From contig NC_092569.1 of the NCBI RefSeq assembly GCF_037975245.1, positions 2,645,501 to 2,709,500 of the forward strand: a stretch of DNA of 64,000 nt, written 5' to 3'. Made by a program: the position numbers and the translations under genes. The notes under the pieces were generated by a model. It made no database searches. It saw only the letters and a program-made list of their open reading frames with translations, and was not told the origin of the DNA. Shown here piece by piece: positions 24,358 to 37,900 of this stretch (position 1 is its first letter; each line of letters opens with the position of its first letter). This DNA comes from Apostichopus japonicus (Eukaryota; Echinodermata; Holothuroidea; Aspidochirotida; Stichopodidae).

Positions 24358-27300
24358 CTACAAAAGACAAAAAAAAATAGATATATATAAATGGAATTTA
24401 GTCCAAACTGAGGATGAAATTTGTCATAACAAATAGGGGGGAGGGGGGGGGGGGGACTACATGTTAAATCTGACTGTTTTATCCAAAACTCCCAAGATGA
24501 ATGAAAAAGTAAAACAATTTTCTTCAGGGATGGATAACACCTTCCCCCACCCTGCCCCAACCCCCCTGTCCCATCCTATGAGACAAGATACATTTACACT
24601 TGGTACATATACTTCAATGTACCCATTCTTTAAATTCTGTGAATCCAAAAAAAATTATCCTTAAATATTTCCCTTTTTACCATCTATGTAGTAATTCACC
24701 TTATGAACTCATGGTAACATAGGTTGTTCCTCCCCATCTCTCTCCCTCCATGCCCCCTCATCTTGTTTTTCACACTACTACTGTAGCAGATTTACTTTGC
24801 ACTGACATATCAACATAGGACAATAATTAGCGCAGTGCCTCCCAGCAACCTTTGTCCAGTTGTCCAATATTGCTACAATCTACAACGGGAAGCCTCTCTG
24901 AAATTAATACCGTTAAATATTCTTTCTCTCGCTTTTCTGCATCCAGGCATGAGCCTCTTCCATCCTTCTTCTAAACAGCTACTTGCCATAAACCCAGTGT
25001 CTGGCAGGTCCCCTAAATCACCCGCATCCCTCCTCCTCTGTCCCTATCAGTAAATTCTTTTCTAAATTCCTGTCTGCTATGCCGACTCAGAGCGGGGGAA
25101 ATACTGGTTTTGATATTAGTCAGCCCACACAAACAGTGACAAGTTGTGTCTGGGAGATCAGGGAAATCCCCAACTGATATATCTTTGAAATCCCGGGAGC
25201 TTTTCACAATTCTAAGAGTAGGCAGTTAATTGCTGCTTAATAAATGGAAGAAGAAGAGAAAGGAAAAAAAAGACTTAATGGTATGGAAACAAAATTAGAA
25301 ATCTCTCCATGACTGAAATGCTCTAGAGGAATGCAATTGAAAGATGATTTAAGGATATTAAATGAAAATAAATAACTTAAAAAGGGAAAAAAAAGGAAGG
25401 AAAGAAAAAAAAGAAAGAAAATAAAAGGAAGCACTTTGAGTCAAAAGAGTGGAGAGGAAATTAAGTAAAATGGAATCATAAAAAAAATAAAAAAAAGATG
25501 CTGGTATTAAAGAGGTTACTGAGGGCCAATTGGATATTGAAACATTTGGAGTTTATTGAAGATTATGGAAAGAAATTGTTTCAAGAAGGCTCAAATCGTG
25601 GAGGCCATGCTCTGTGGATCAATCTACTTAATACTGTAATATATGGATTGATTAATAAATCAATTTATTAATTAATTACAACAATCATCATCATATCCAC
25701 TTTACATTGTACATAGTTTCTAATAGAGTTCGTTTTTGTGAAAGCAAAAAAATAATAGACAAAATAAATGTCACAGACTGAACTTTCTTAAAAGCAGCTT
25801 TTGTGAACTATTAAATGTCACCAATTCCTTCAAAATCTAGTAAAAGATAAAAGCTAAAAGACATTGACAGTGTGGGTCAGATGAGGATACAGCCCCAGGA
25901 CCCAGGACCACTTAGTGTACCACCGAAAAGGATTTGGAGGGGCTCAGGGAAATGTGGGATAAAAAGGCAAGTGTTAGTTAGGAAAACATGAAGAGGGGAA
26001 AAAATAGAGCGGTGTTTTTGTTGAAATAGATGCAAATGGTGGATAGAGTATGAATGAAGTGATTACTTGAGTGGGATGTGAACATAAATGAGCTCTCAGA
26101 GAAATTGGGGATATGGGGAGGGAGGGGGAGGGTGGGGAGGGGCAAAGTGTGTCTTGCTTAATCATATTATCTTGGGGTAATGCCTATGGAGAACATGAAA
26201 GGAGCAGTTTTGGGGAAATTTGACCATATTTTGGGGGTTGGGCAGGGGGCGAGAGAATGGGATTTGGGAAATGGTCCTTCTTAGAGACTTTCCCAACTAG
26301 AGTAGAATAAACCCTCTTCCCAAACTTCCTTACAGTTAAACATAGGATACATAGGGTACTTCTAACTGCCTTAAATACCCCCCTCCACCCTCATTAAAGC
26401 TGTTTTCTTTAAAATCATGTTATTAAAAGTATGTTTTTTAAAGGGAACTATGAGCCTAACAATTGAAATCTGTATATGTATGTGCAAACATACTACATTG
26501 ATCAAGCCTACATTTTGCATGGGATTCACAATGTGGTGTTACTCCTCTGAGATATTGAAGACGTTAAGCTTCGTTGGTGTAACAATTATTGTACAGACGA
26601 CCACTACATCCCAGTCGTACCAAATAGATACACGTACACCTGAAAACCTCCACGTGTGACAAGTAGCATTCTACCAGAGTATTGTCAGAGCTGACAGTCA
26701 CAAATGACGTCTTCCTCAACGTTTGTCTGGAGAATGTTACGATAACGTACGTTTCACGAGGTATCCTTGACATCTAAGACTAAATTGAATCATCCAATCA
26801 ACCACCACTGGTATGCTACACTGTTTCAGCTGTTTATTATATGTCGAATCAGTCGCCCTAATAATAATTGGGTCACCCCGGTCTGCGGAGTAGATGCTAT
26901 ATGAGTCGTCTTCCAGTGAAAGTACCTTGACCTCATCTCACAGTGTCACTATATAAAACTGTCAGTCCCGTAACTATGGTTAAATGTCACCGTAGCAACC
27001 ACATCATCTGAAAGTGTTATAAACCCTTTTAATACCAGATAATTAAATTTCAAAGGTAACTGTGGAGTGAAACATCGGTGACAGCGTTATTAACATCTGA
27101 CACCTGGTCGAGCAGTTCCCCCTAACCACGTGCCATGAACACTGACAACGCACAGGCCGGCCGTACATCCTTAAAGCGGTATCTTTTCCCTCGTTCTGAC
27201 CAAACAATATGTACACATCTACTTCCATCTAATCAATGAAACACCTTCATCAAACTAAAAGAGCCATGTGGTTTCAACTGCTTTATTACTAACAGTACCA

Positions 27301-27636
27301 GCATGTTGTCGTCTATTTTGACAGCCCAATCCCGAAGAATTTTGTGTCCCACAAATCTAATGAAATCAATTTCTTGTTCCTCCTAATAATTTGTAAACCA
27401 ATTAATTTGACGTTTTGAACTATTAAAATCACATCATGTCTAGTTTACTATTATTTTCTCAGATTCCAAATGACATATCATTTCTTTCAAGTACCTCATC
27501 TTCTATCAGTTAAAACTGTCCAGCATGCATGCACTTTACTGCCCCTCCAGGTTGTGACAATTTCAATTTAACGTACAGACTACAGCTTTAAGGATATGCC
27601 ATGACATTACAGACATCTCGCAAAGTCAGGGTTATG

Positions 27637-27642
<6 letters not shown>

Positions 27643-27680
<38 letters not shown>
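27643..27680. repeat. TA microsatellite
   Basis: Uninterrupted TA dinucleotides, about 19 copies. Confidence 0.97.
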
Positions 27681-27685
<5 letters not shown>

Positions 27686-30600
27686 TTCTAAAGCAGTTTA
27701 TAATAGGTAGACGGTTCCATATAATAAGCTTGGATAATTCAGGTATAGACCATGCAAAGATCACAAAAAAAATTGACCAATCAAAACGGGAGATGAAGAG
27801 ATGGTACGGTTGTACGGACAGTTCTCTAATTGAGGACTCAAACGGACACAGTATCCGTTTGATACCTGGTTTGATACCTGATCGTTTGATACCTGAACAG
27901 CTGCCTGGACGAGGGCGAGAATTGAGTGTACATCAATTCTTATGTATATTAAGTTTGCATCGATCACCAGTTGACTAATGTCAATTCTGCTGGTGTAATC
28001 ACGATATTTTGTCATATTTGACAGCTGCCACTAAAAAAAAATAAAAAAAATAAAATATATATATATATAATAATCTATTCAACTTAATGCATTTGATGCC
28101 AATAAATTAAACAAAAATATGCCAAAAGTATAACAATATTTATATAAAATGCATCAATGTGAAAACTTGACACAATTTCATGGTTATACCTTGATTTGCT
28201 CACTTTCTCGGCTGCAGAATTTGAGCAAAGATTACATTACCAAACTGGCAAACAGCTGGCACGTTTAACAAGCACCCTTTAAAGCGACAGAACTATTTTC
28301 CCTGATAAACAAAAAACACTTTTTTGAAATTTAAAGTGAGTGAAACTGTCATTTCAAATATGTCTTAAAACTTATTTCCCTAACGGCCAGAACAAACTTT
28401 TCTCAGGTAATATAAAGCTATGCATTAACCAACTCTTCTTACGTCGCAAACCAGCCCTTATTTTGTAATGAGGAAAAGACCATGTAGTGATGAAGCAAGG
28501 TATGGGCTGCTGTTCGGGGGGGGGGGGGGGGTGGGAGGGGAGCGTGTGTTAGGAAGGGGAAAGTAGGGGACAGTAAAAACAAAAACGAAACCTCATCTCG
28601 GAATTTCGCAATTCTGTTGGAAAGAGAAAGCTGGCATTGGTAAAGTCTACAATTTGAAACACCGACTCGGAAAATATTATCAAATTGGCAATTTAAGGGA
28701 GCCAAAAAAAACAACAGATTTTCTTGCCTACAATAGGATTACAAATCCGTCAACCGATAGGATTACAGAACGTGACTGCATTGAAAGATACCAATAACCC
28801 CCTGTATCCCATTTGACCCCACACACATTTTAGCCTCGATCTAAAGATGGCAACCATGAACTCGTTATCGGGGGCTGATCATGACATTAACTCACTTTTA
28901 AAACAAAGAAACGAAAGACCGGTTACGATTTTGATCAGCCAGGACCGGTTATTAGATACAGTCACATGTTGCCACAATCAGTGTGAAGCAGCCCTTGAAG
29001 TTTCGAACTGACAGCTCTTCAGCTTTAAGAGGTAAGCCATTCACCAGCTAACTATTATAGGAGCAAACTCGTTTTCTGCCCTAGTTTTCACCGTTATGGT
29101 TGAAAACGACACCTCCTTTTTGCTTGAAAATGATCTTGAACAAAATAGCCGCTCAGGAGGTTGCGTATCTTAGGGGGGGGGGAGGGGGGGTCCATGCATT
29201 GCCTTGAAAACAGGTAACCAAAATACTCTAACTGTTGTTTCTTACTTCATACCAGAGGGAAGCAGAGAGGGGCATGGATGTGTATGAGAAAGGAGTATAA
29301 AGACATTGCCTGTTAATTGGCTCACCATAAATGTACCTCTCGTGGACAGAGGATTTGACGGAATTTACGGAACCGATGGTGATATTTGTCCGAGCACCAA
29401 AAATCACACGATATACATCTCTTCTCTTCCTTTTTTTTTTTGCTTTTGCCTCAAATTTGAAATTCTTTATTACAAGTGATCGAGGATGACCTTTTAATTA
29501 GAATTGCAGATGAATCAATTCCACATGAAAGACCCCAGACGTAACCAAGGTCACACGATAGCCTTGCCTCCTTCTCCGGATGCCCTTGGCTTCTTTCTCA
29601 TGAACCGAGAGATGTTTCACACCTCTGGGATATGTTTGAAGCCTCCCGTCTTCGTCCGTGCCGTCGACACGTTGATCTGTCAACGGCGGTCAAAATCCTA
29701 GCTGACCGTTACACCCCGGCCTATCGCCGCTTCACGCACGGCTGCCCAGAGCCATTTACAAACATGGTAGGTGAGTAGCCCCACCACCTTGACATTCTCC
29801 TGGGTACCTGTCAAAGGAGAGCTAGGAGGAGGTGGTCAGTCTCAGTGGCATTATAAAACTGTATGACACATACTCATGATTATTCATGAAGTCAGACAAG
29901 CCAATCAAAACAATAGAAATCAATCCTTTCATAACTTCAGAAAGAAAAACCCCAAAAAAGAAGACACTGATATAATACCTAGAACTCGTCACTAAAACAG
30001 GCCAATGAGAATTCAATCGCACAGGAGCTTCGTATTATCGCAAGTAATTGAATTCCGAAAGTGATACTGAGAGAATTTCAACAAATTTCCCCCTCAGAAT
30101 GTCCATATACAATGTCCCCTCCCCCCCTCAATACAAAACAAAGGCAGCTGATCTTAGGTTACTGTACGAATGACCGCCTGCTTTAAACTACTTGGATATG
30201 AGTATGTTATCCCTCACCGAGAGGTACTAAGTCTCCACATAGACAATCAAATCTGCGACGGTAGGAATATATTGATCGCCAATTTAACGATTACTAATTG
30301 ATTACAGACCGTTATGCATTGGTGTTCATTTTCAGGTATGATAAGTGATTGATAATTTTTGTACGAATAACAGAAAACATTTTTCTATCCATAGTTCGAG
30401 TCAGGAATTGGATATGACAATAAACATTGTAGAGAGTGGTTGGAAGATAATTGCTCCCGCTCGCTCCCCCCACCCCCTCCCCAATTGGGGTCAAAACTCT
30501 ATATGCTTGCTGTAAATTCCGTCACTAATCTGGTGTAAATTTAAGATATCAAAAATTTATCTATCAGACCAACTTCTCAGAACCTTTTCTTTGTACATCA

Positions 30601-31353
30601 CAACCCCCAAAATTTTGACTGTACACACTCTCTTTGCATACTTCCGAAATATCTTCCAGCCACGTATACCGAACCCCCACATAAACGTAAACTGGTGTTG
30701 AGACATGCTGTCGCAGTACTATTCTTGCGGAGTTAACGAAGGTATATTAATAATATGCAAATGAAAACAGTCTCTTTAGAGTCCATCCTCTTAAAAATGA
30801 AACCTTGTCCGTTTGTGGAGGAGAATTCGTCCCTATTAACAATGCAAATGGTAATCAGAACCAACCTCTCTCCTCCTTTAGGAGTTGGTCTTTTTTAAAG
30901 TCGGAGAGAAAATTATCGATAATATCACAATCAAAATATTTACAGGATGCAAAGCATAATACCGGATAGAAGTTAGTTACACGGTTACCATATTTTCTTG
31001 TCTTGTTTTGTTTAATAAGTCAAACCCAATGGGAATCAAGGTCGCAATTTTAATTACAGCCGACACAGGGCGAGGCCCCACCACCAATAGCCGCCCTTTG
31101 TCAAATGTTACTATTGACTACATAGGTACTTCTGCTACTGTATATTTTGTTTACAGTTGAAAGTACTAAAAGGAACAAGAAAATAACAGATTTTTATAGC
31201 TTCATGAAAGAGGATTATGCACCACTGCTACACACACAATAAAAAAATGGTAATTCTTATGGGGGAAGGAAGGGGGAACATAGGGGGCAGTGAAGGGAGG
31301 GGGAGATTTGTAACTGATAAAAGAGGAGCTTATCCTAAGCATCCTGGTGCATT

Positions 31354-31423
31354 TTGCATCCAGTTCCTAAGTAGCTATTGGAGATACTGAAACTGTTGCC
31401 ATGGATACAGGAACTGGATGCAA
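31354..31423. repeat. Perfect 15-bp inverted repeat with 40-bp loop
   Basis: TTGCATCCAGTTCCT at 31354-31368 is matched by its exact reverse complement AGGAACTGGATGCAA at 31409-31423. The 40-base spacer could form the loop of a hairpin. No target duplication or family terminal motif was seen. Confidence 0.85.
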
Positions 31424-31770
31424 ACAGGTGCATGCAATGATCGACTTGGTATCATTATGAATAGTTTTTGTGAGTCTAGCTAGTAACTCGTTAAGGGTGT
31501 CGCATTTAAGGTTATAAACTTTCCATCCAGTATTGTTCTGTCCTGTCATCTTTTTGTTGAAATTTTGTCACATTCTAAGGTATATTTTAGACTATATATT
31601 AGACCAAAAGATGCAGAAAGTTTCCAGCAGTTTTGTTAAATGTATTGAAGATTATCTACCGAAATATTGCTTTATTCCTGCTGAATAATGGCTGACATAT
31701 ATATATATATATATTTATGCAATTAGGTCTTCTAGTATTAGTTGAACCTCCCTTGTTCAGTTAACTTGGT

Positions 31771-32265
31771 GATATTATAACAGTCAAGGTTGCTACCTTT
31801 CCTTAGCATGGAATGGATTACTGCCAGTCACTTTTAATGACTTTATATATAGTAACAGAGTCTTACATAACCATCACACAAGACAAGCCCACAACGCTCA
31901 TTGCAATTTTTACCATAGCAACATAGGGAAATTCGGTCTTCGTAATAGAGCAATACCAATTTGGAATGATCTATCAAAAAATTTGAAGTCTATAACTTCA
32001 AATTCCACATTCACCAGACATTTGAAAAAGGAATTTATTAACTTGTACCAGTATTATATAATCTATTCACGTATCCATCTCAGCATCATTAGGATATTAT
32101 TACTGTATATTTAATCCTTATGAATATACTGTATTATTTATATTTGTACATTTTTTGTCCAGTTTCTTCCAGGGAGTCTCCTACTTTGTTAAGTCTTTTT
32201 AAGACTTTATAGGAGACTTCCTTTCCCATTGTACACAACTGGCGATAAAACAAATAAATAAATGA
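31771..32265 (+). mobile_element. 5'-truncated LINE, end of reverse transcriptase ORF plus 3' tail
   Basis: A plus-strand frame around 31800-32100 gives L-L-P, then H-H-T-R-Q-A, then G-K-F-G-L-R-N-R-A-I-P-I-W-N-D-L, then S-T-F-T-R-H-L-K-K-E-F. This is the order found at the C-terminus of CR1, L2 and jockey-type non-LTR retrotransposon polyproteins (H-x-Y-x-T-R and W-N-x-L-P patterns). The frame ends at a stop near 32110. It is followed by a 3' region with a small stem (GGAGTCTCC and AGGAGACTTCC) and a short AAATAAATAAATG tail. The reverse transcriptase catalytic part is absent, so it is a dead copy. Confidence 0.75.
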
Positions 32266-33424
32266 ACTGTGAGCAACGCCCACCAGAAAAGTGAGCAGTT
32301 CTTGACTAGATGAAGATTATAAAGTGTTTATCGACAGGACTTTAATCTCAAATGTCGCATTTAGAATATCAGACTTGTTTGCATACTTTCAACCGTTTCA
32401 ATACCCTTCTTTCTGAAAATCACCATGGTTACCAAAAGGACGAGGGAAAAACCTGGCCTCACAGTCCCACTGTCTGTACAGCTGTTACTGCAACATTCAC
32501 GGTCACTGTTTTTATCTTAAGCTCGAACCCATAACCGAAAATTGGACAGATAACCCCTGCAGCAATTAACTACCTTCAATTCGTGTATGATAGGGAAACA
32601 ACATTGAACCTAAGCTATCTGACACACTTCCTTGTCGTCGATTATCGTCATCTCAGACAGATGTCTTCCTAACTATATTCGAGAGATGAAGCAGTTTTTG
32701 AAAATTAACCAGCAGACGGTAGGAAGGGGGAAGTCGCATTATTTTCAGACCTTCAGGGTAAAATCCCTCTCTACAAAATTAACGAAGGAAGCATTTGCCC
32801 CAGAGTGATTCGTTTTCATCTACGAGAGAAAAACTACCGAAAGGTAACAAACACGGCTGGGCATATCTCTTTATCTTCATATTAACTGACCAAATCATGT
32901 ATCTTCAACCTTAATTTATCATCAAATTACCTATCTGCTTAAAGTAATATCAAACTGTTAAATGGATGTAATTACAAAGTAACTAATTCATCTCATTCTA
33001 ATAAAATTATTACTTGGAAAACATCATATTTGCTATTGGTAAGAGGAAATAAAATGAAAGACCTTAAAGATTAATGTTTGAAAAAAGATGACAAAGTGAT
33101 ATTATATATATGCTTCTCAGATCAAGTATATCATTTGTTAAGTATTTCCTTTCGTAAGCTCGTACAAAGATTCCAAACAATGGAATACTGGATAGAGCCA
33201 AATTGGGAACAAACCTCACATTTGCCCTGTACTGTCCTATCCCACCAACCACCCCCCCCCCCCACACCCTCTCCCTGGGCAAGAAATTCATCTACTGTAC
33301 TTGTCATTTAGCCTCTGAAGAAGATCCTGCTAGGATTGAAATGTCAGGCCAACTTACTTTTACACTTTTTGAATTTACCATAATTTACAACATTTTCAGA
33401 CTTTGATCTCTGTTTTGACCCCTA

Positions 33425-33796
33425 CGACAGAGAGGATGGTGTTCTTAAAATACTTCTTCTCACCTTCTGTGCTCATCATCTTGAACGGCCTGTGTACCTG
33501 TCACAACTTCTCTTGCCATATACTCCAACTCGCACACTTCGTTCCTCCAACAAACTGTATTTAACTGTTCCAAAACCACGATTGAAGAACTATGGTTACA
33601 GAAGCTTCCAATACTCTGGGTCTTATCTCTGGAACAAGTTACCAGATCACATTCGAACATGCTATAAACTTTCTACTTTCAAAAGTCTACTTAAGACCCA
33701 TTTTTTCACTTGTTCTTTTGTAAATTAATTTACTTTCTTTGTAAAGCGCTTTGAGCAGTAACTTTTGTTTACTGATTTGGCGCTATATAAAGTCTC

Positions 33797-33830
<34 letters not shown>
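33425..33830 (+). mobile_element. 5'-truncated LINE with ATT-repeat tail
   Basis: The plus-strand frame runs V-L-K-I-L-L-L-T-F, then P-V-Y-L-S-Q-L-L-L-P-Y-T-P, then L-R-S-S-N-K, then Y-G-Y-R-S-F, then L-W-N-K-L-P-D-H-I-R, then F-K-S-L-L-K-T-H-F-F, and stops at 33727. This is the classic C-terminal end of CR1- or L2-like reverse transcriptase polyproteins. It is followed by GTAAAGCGCTTTGAGCAG, GGCGCTATATAAAG and an ATT trinucleotide run. Only about the last 95 codons remain, and the frame is still intact, suggesting a fairly young insertion. Confidence 0.9.
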
Positions 33831-33832
<2 letters not shown>

Positions 33833-34439
33833 GGGTCCCTATTAAAAATCACTTACGTAATATGATACATGTAATATATATATTATATATTTTATATTAT
33901 GTAATATGATATTAATGCACATATATGTGCAAGAACTGCTACCATACTAAGCCCTTACATGGGAGACTGGGACAGGGCTTACAATGGAAATTAATGGAGA
34001 GATGATTCAGGTCTGGACTTTACAGGGTACACAGTCAAGAAAATCTTTTTTGATCCCCGTTCCAGCAGTGCACAACTATACTAAGGCATACCTATATTGC
34101 TATTCCTAGCTTGATTGCAGGACTTAGGGAAAGTGAAAACTGGCTCATGTAAAGTTTAACATGGCATAACTTGTGGCTGATTGGTAGGTAACTTGTTCGA
34201 TTGAAGTTAGCTTGATTCTTCTACGTAATAAATCTAAATATCTCAATAAGCAGTATATATTGAATAACTACTTCATATTAAAGTAAAAACTTTTTGGTAG
34301 GTGCCACAAAACGTCCCACCAGAAAAATTCACAAATATTTCATTGAAGTAGAATTGATTAATACGCCCAATGGAGTTTGTTACCTGCCTTTTAAATTGAG
34401 AATCCCAAACTTTAATCTTGGTTTAAATATTACTTGACC

Positions 34440-34970
34440 TTACTTCACATTATATGATTTCATCTCAACAAGTATTTTCTCTTCCCATTAAGTCTGACCT
34501 TTTCGAATGCTTAATCGTATCTGATGGTACTAAGTTCTGGAATCAAATCAGTGATACAATAAAAAACACAAAATCCTTAAAGTTAATTTCTGATAAGTTG
34601 AAAAAAGACACTTGTATATAAATATGAACACTTCTAGTGTACCCCTATGTATTTTCATCTCTATTTTAGTTTATGTTTCTATTTGACCATCTGTCTAGTT
34701 TATCCCAACTGACTGCTCCATTTCTTTACTGCTGGGCAAGTTACGGGGTGGGTCAATATGGTGGGTGGGGGGGGCAGATCCTCTTCTTAGCTTTCTATTT
34801 TCCCTTTTATTTACATTTACTTTGTAATTAATTATGTTACGGTGGGCTTCTTGTAAAAGCTTCGGCTTCAAAGCCCTTCCACCATTTTCTTATCAATTGT
34901 TATATGTCTTTTCACAGTAAACATTGTAATATATGCACGAAAATTGCAAATAAATCAAATCAAATCAAAA
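34440..34970 (+). mobile_element. 5'-truncated LINE with AATCA-type tail
   Basis: A plus-strand frame includes F-S-L-P-I-K-S-D-L-F-E-C, then G-T-K-F-W-N-Q-I-S-D-T-I-K, then S-D-K-L-K-K and a stop near 34621. It resembles the C-terminus of LINE polyproteins (G-x-x-F-W-N-x-L and F-K-x-K-L-K-K patterns). The 3' region has a stem (GGGCTTC and GAAGCC-like arms around 34846-34880) and ends with repeated AAATC or AATCA units at 34950-34970. It is the third LINE end within 3.2 kb in the same orientation, and differs in sequence and tail from the other two. Confidence 0.7.
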
Positions 34971-37900
34971 TCTCGATTCATCTACAGCCTTGTTCACACT
35001 GGATAACTCGACAGGGGGTCTGATACCGTAAGGATCGCAACATGATTGTACCATGGAGGGGCCTGACCCCGCTTGACCCAAGATATCTGGTTGCTTGTCC
35101 AACCCATGCACTTCCACATTATAAACACACACCGATGCAGCGAGTCTAAGATGGACGCACTCTATTATTATTATTAATATATCATTATTAAATGACTTTT
35201 ATATAAATCACTTGTAAGCTCTATAGCACTACAACTAGATATTAAATTGATTTGTCAAAAAAATGATTGCGACATGTTTGGAGTACTAGAATTAACACCG
35301 TTCTTTTTCGACATTGATCCACCGACTGTTCTTAACAGCGGATGAAGCCCCCCTAACCATATTACCCGCCCCCTTCCCTTCCCCTCCCCCCAAAGGGACA
35401 ACAAGATGCTGATCCTCATTGCATTCTCAATCCTAAACAAGGCCTGCTGCGATCACCTCATGATGAACATACTCCACACTTCTGCCAGTGCTTTGTTCTT
35501 CAAATTACTCTTGTCAGCTTTGGCGCTCGTCATGCTACCATTTTTCTCTTCTCCTATATCCCCTTTTGTTTTCGATGGGAGTCGTACAATCACACACCTT
35601 TCCAGTTAATTCACGTGGTATGTTTCACTCATTGAGTTACACCGACTACTCAGCCCGTCAAAAAAGAATATAACCCCCCTGCAGGTTCTTCGGAGAACGA
35701 TTCCGTCGTTTGAGTCGCAACATCTCTCGTGGTGTCGCGTGACATGTTTACAGGCCGATATCGCAGCTAGCCTGTCATTAATTTATTTAATAGCGATGGT
35801 CTTTAGTAATTTAACCGAGTGCAGAACCTACCTAGGTAGCTAAAAACCCGCTGGAACCTCGACAGGTTTTGCATACATGCATGACTCTACTCCTGGTGAC
35901 CAATTACGACTAATCGAGAGTAACAGATTGCAACACAACAGTCATTTTTTATAAATACAGACGTATATTATCGATACATTAAAATAAGTAGCCTGTTGTG
36001 TAAAGGGAACATGACCATAGCCCATTTGCTTGATTAAAGCTCTGCATATTTAAATCATACAGCAGCTCCATTTGATTTCTAATTCGTCCTGTCCACGGTT
36101 GGTATCGGGTTGGCGACTTGTCAAACATCTTGAGCATTTAATGCCGACCGGCCTGATCATTCGCGGGGATCATTACCGATATTGCTTGGAAGGATCTGGC
36201 TGGTCGACGACAACGACAGGCTGACCAGACGGTTACTTCATGATTACATCATGATCTGAATTCATAGACGGTCTTTCAACGTGCCACATTTGATGATTGA
36301 GTTCACGTCTTCGGTAGCTGTAATTTGCAGCAGGAATGGTGATACGGTACAAGGGAACACTGCAATCCAGATTAAATTAATTTTGAAATAATAGGAGATT
36401 ACATGTTCATCTACCACATGCCTTCATCCAGTGTAAACAAAGACACAAACTAAACACAAGTAAAAATAACTATTAATTTGTTCACGATTTTCTTTCACCG
36501 TGATCGCGGACTGTCAGGGTGCTCAATTCCCACGTTTGTTTAGCCCCGCCCTGTGTTTGTGTCGGGAAAACGATAATGGCAGGGTACAAACTTGTTTTTA
36601 AGTTAACATACTTTTATATATGAGTGAAGAAGAAATTTGGATTTCCTCAGCTTGTCAAATCACTCATACGGGTAAGAAAAAAAAACATATTTCAGGGAAT
36701 TAGTGAGAGAGTCTATTTGACACAGGAGGTGGGTGACTTTACTTAGTGAGATGGTGCATGCTTTTGGGATGGGGGCATGGGTGGGGGGAGGGGGAGGAAA
36801 ATTAGGAAAGAAGCTTGAAACTTCAAAATATGAGAACCAATATCTAAGTCAAAAGAGCCTTGGTGCAGGGACAGAAAATGGGCCTGAGGAGAATATAGAA
36901 TTTTAACATTTGGGGCCTCCAGACGCCCCGCCGGGGGATACATTACCGGACTTGACGATTAAAGAAGGGGGGGCTACCTAGATATCTAGATGAATAGGCA
37001 ATGGGACCCTAAAGAGAACGTGGGGTCCATTCGGTTTTACTGACCGAACGTTTAATATCGACACTAGCCACTAGTCGTAAGGCTGACTTCGGCAGATAGG
37101 TTGGTTACTTCTTCTCGGTACTTGTTAATGGGGCGCCCTGGGGCCTGGACACCACACACCATCCACACCGCCCTAGTTAGGCAGCTAATGCTTCCCCACA
37201 AGTGGGCGAGTAGATCCGTAACTTGATCACTATGACTATAAGTAAACAAAATCGAGTATGATTTCTTCAAGATCCTAACAGAAAGATTAAAAAAGAGCCC
37301 CCCCCCAACAAAAAAAAAAGTACTTAAGAACCCATTGATGATAAATGACTAAATGTTGTCACCAACAAAAAATTTTCACCACAATAATTTTAGGCATTGG
37401 CAACGGTCAGTTTTCAGAAGCTCTGGAAAACAGTGTTCCCAACATGCAAATGAAACCCCTTCAACATTGAGAAAGTGAGGCTGGACTGGACACTCTCGCG
37501 TACACTTGGTGCGGCTATGAGAGGCTATCTCGTGAACCAACCTATTTACAGGATGGCCTTCTTAATTCGTCGATCCCAGCCAACGGACTGGCAAGATTTT
37601 GATACGAGCAATTTCAATTGTACTTGACTTGAGCGTGTTGGGTGTAATTCTATACGTAGCAGGTAGGGTAGACGGCCCTAATAACGCACAAACCCTCTCT
37701 GACGGCAAGTAGCATGACGCGCTTTTGCAACACTATCCACGGTATTCTGTCGGCCTCTTAAGAGAAAAAAATAAATAAACAAAGACAAAAACCAGTTTAG
37801 CGGTATAGTCTCTGTTATATAGTGATAGTGATGCGAAGAAATCTCAGGGAAAAAAACGAACGAGAGGAAGAAAGGAAACGGCACGTCCCATCGACAAAGG

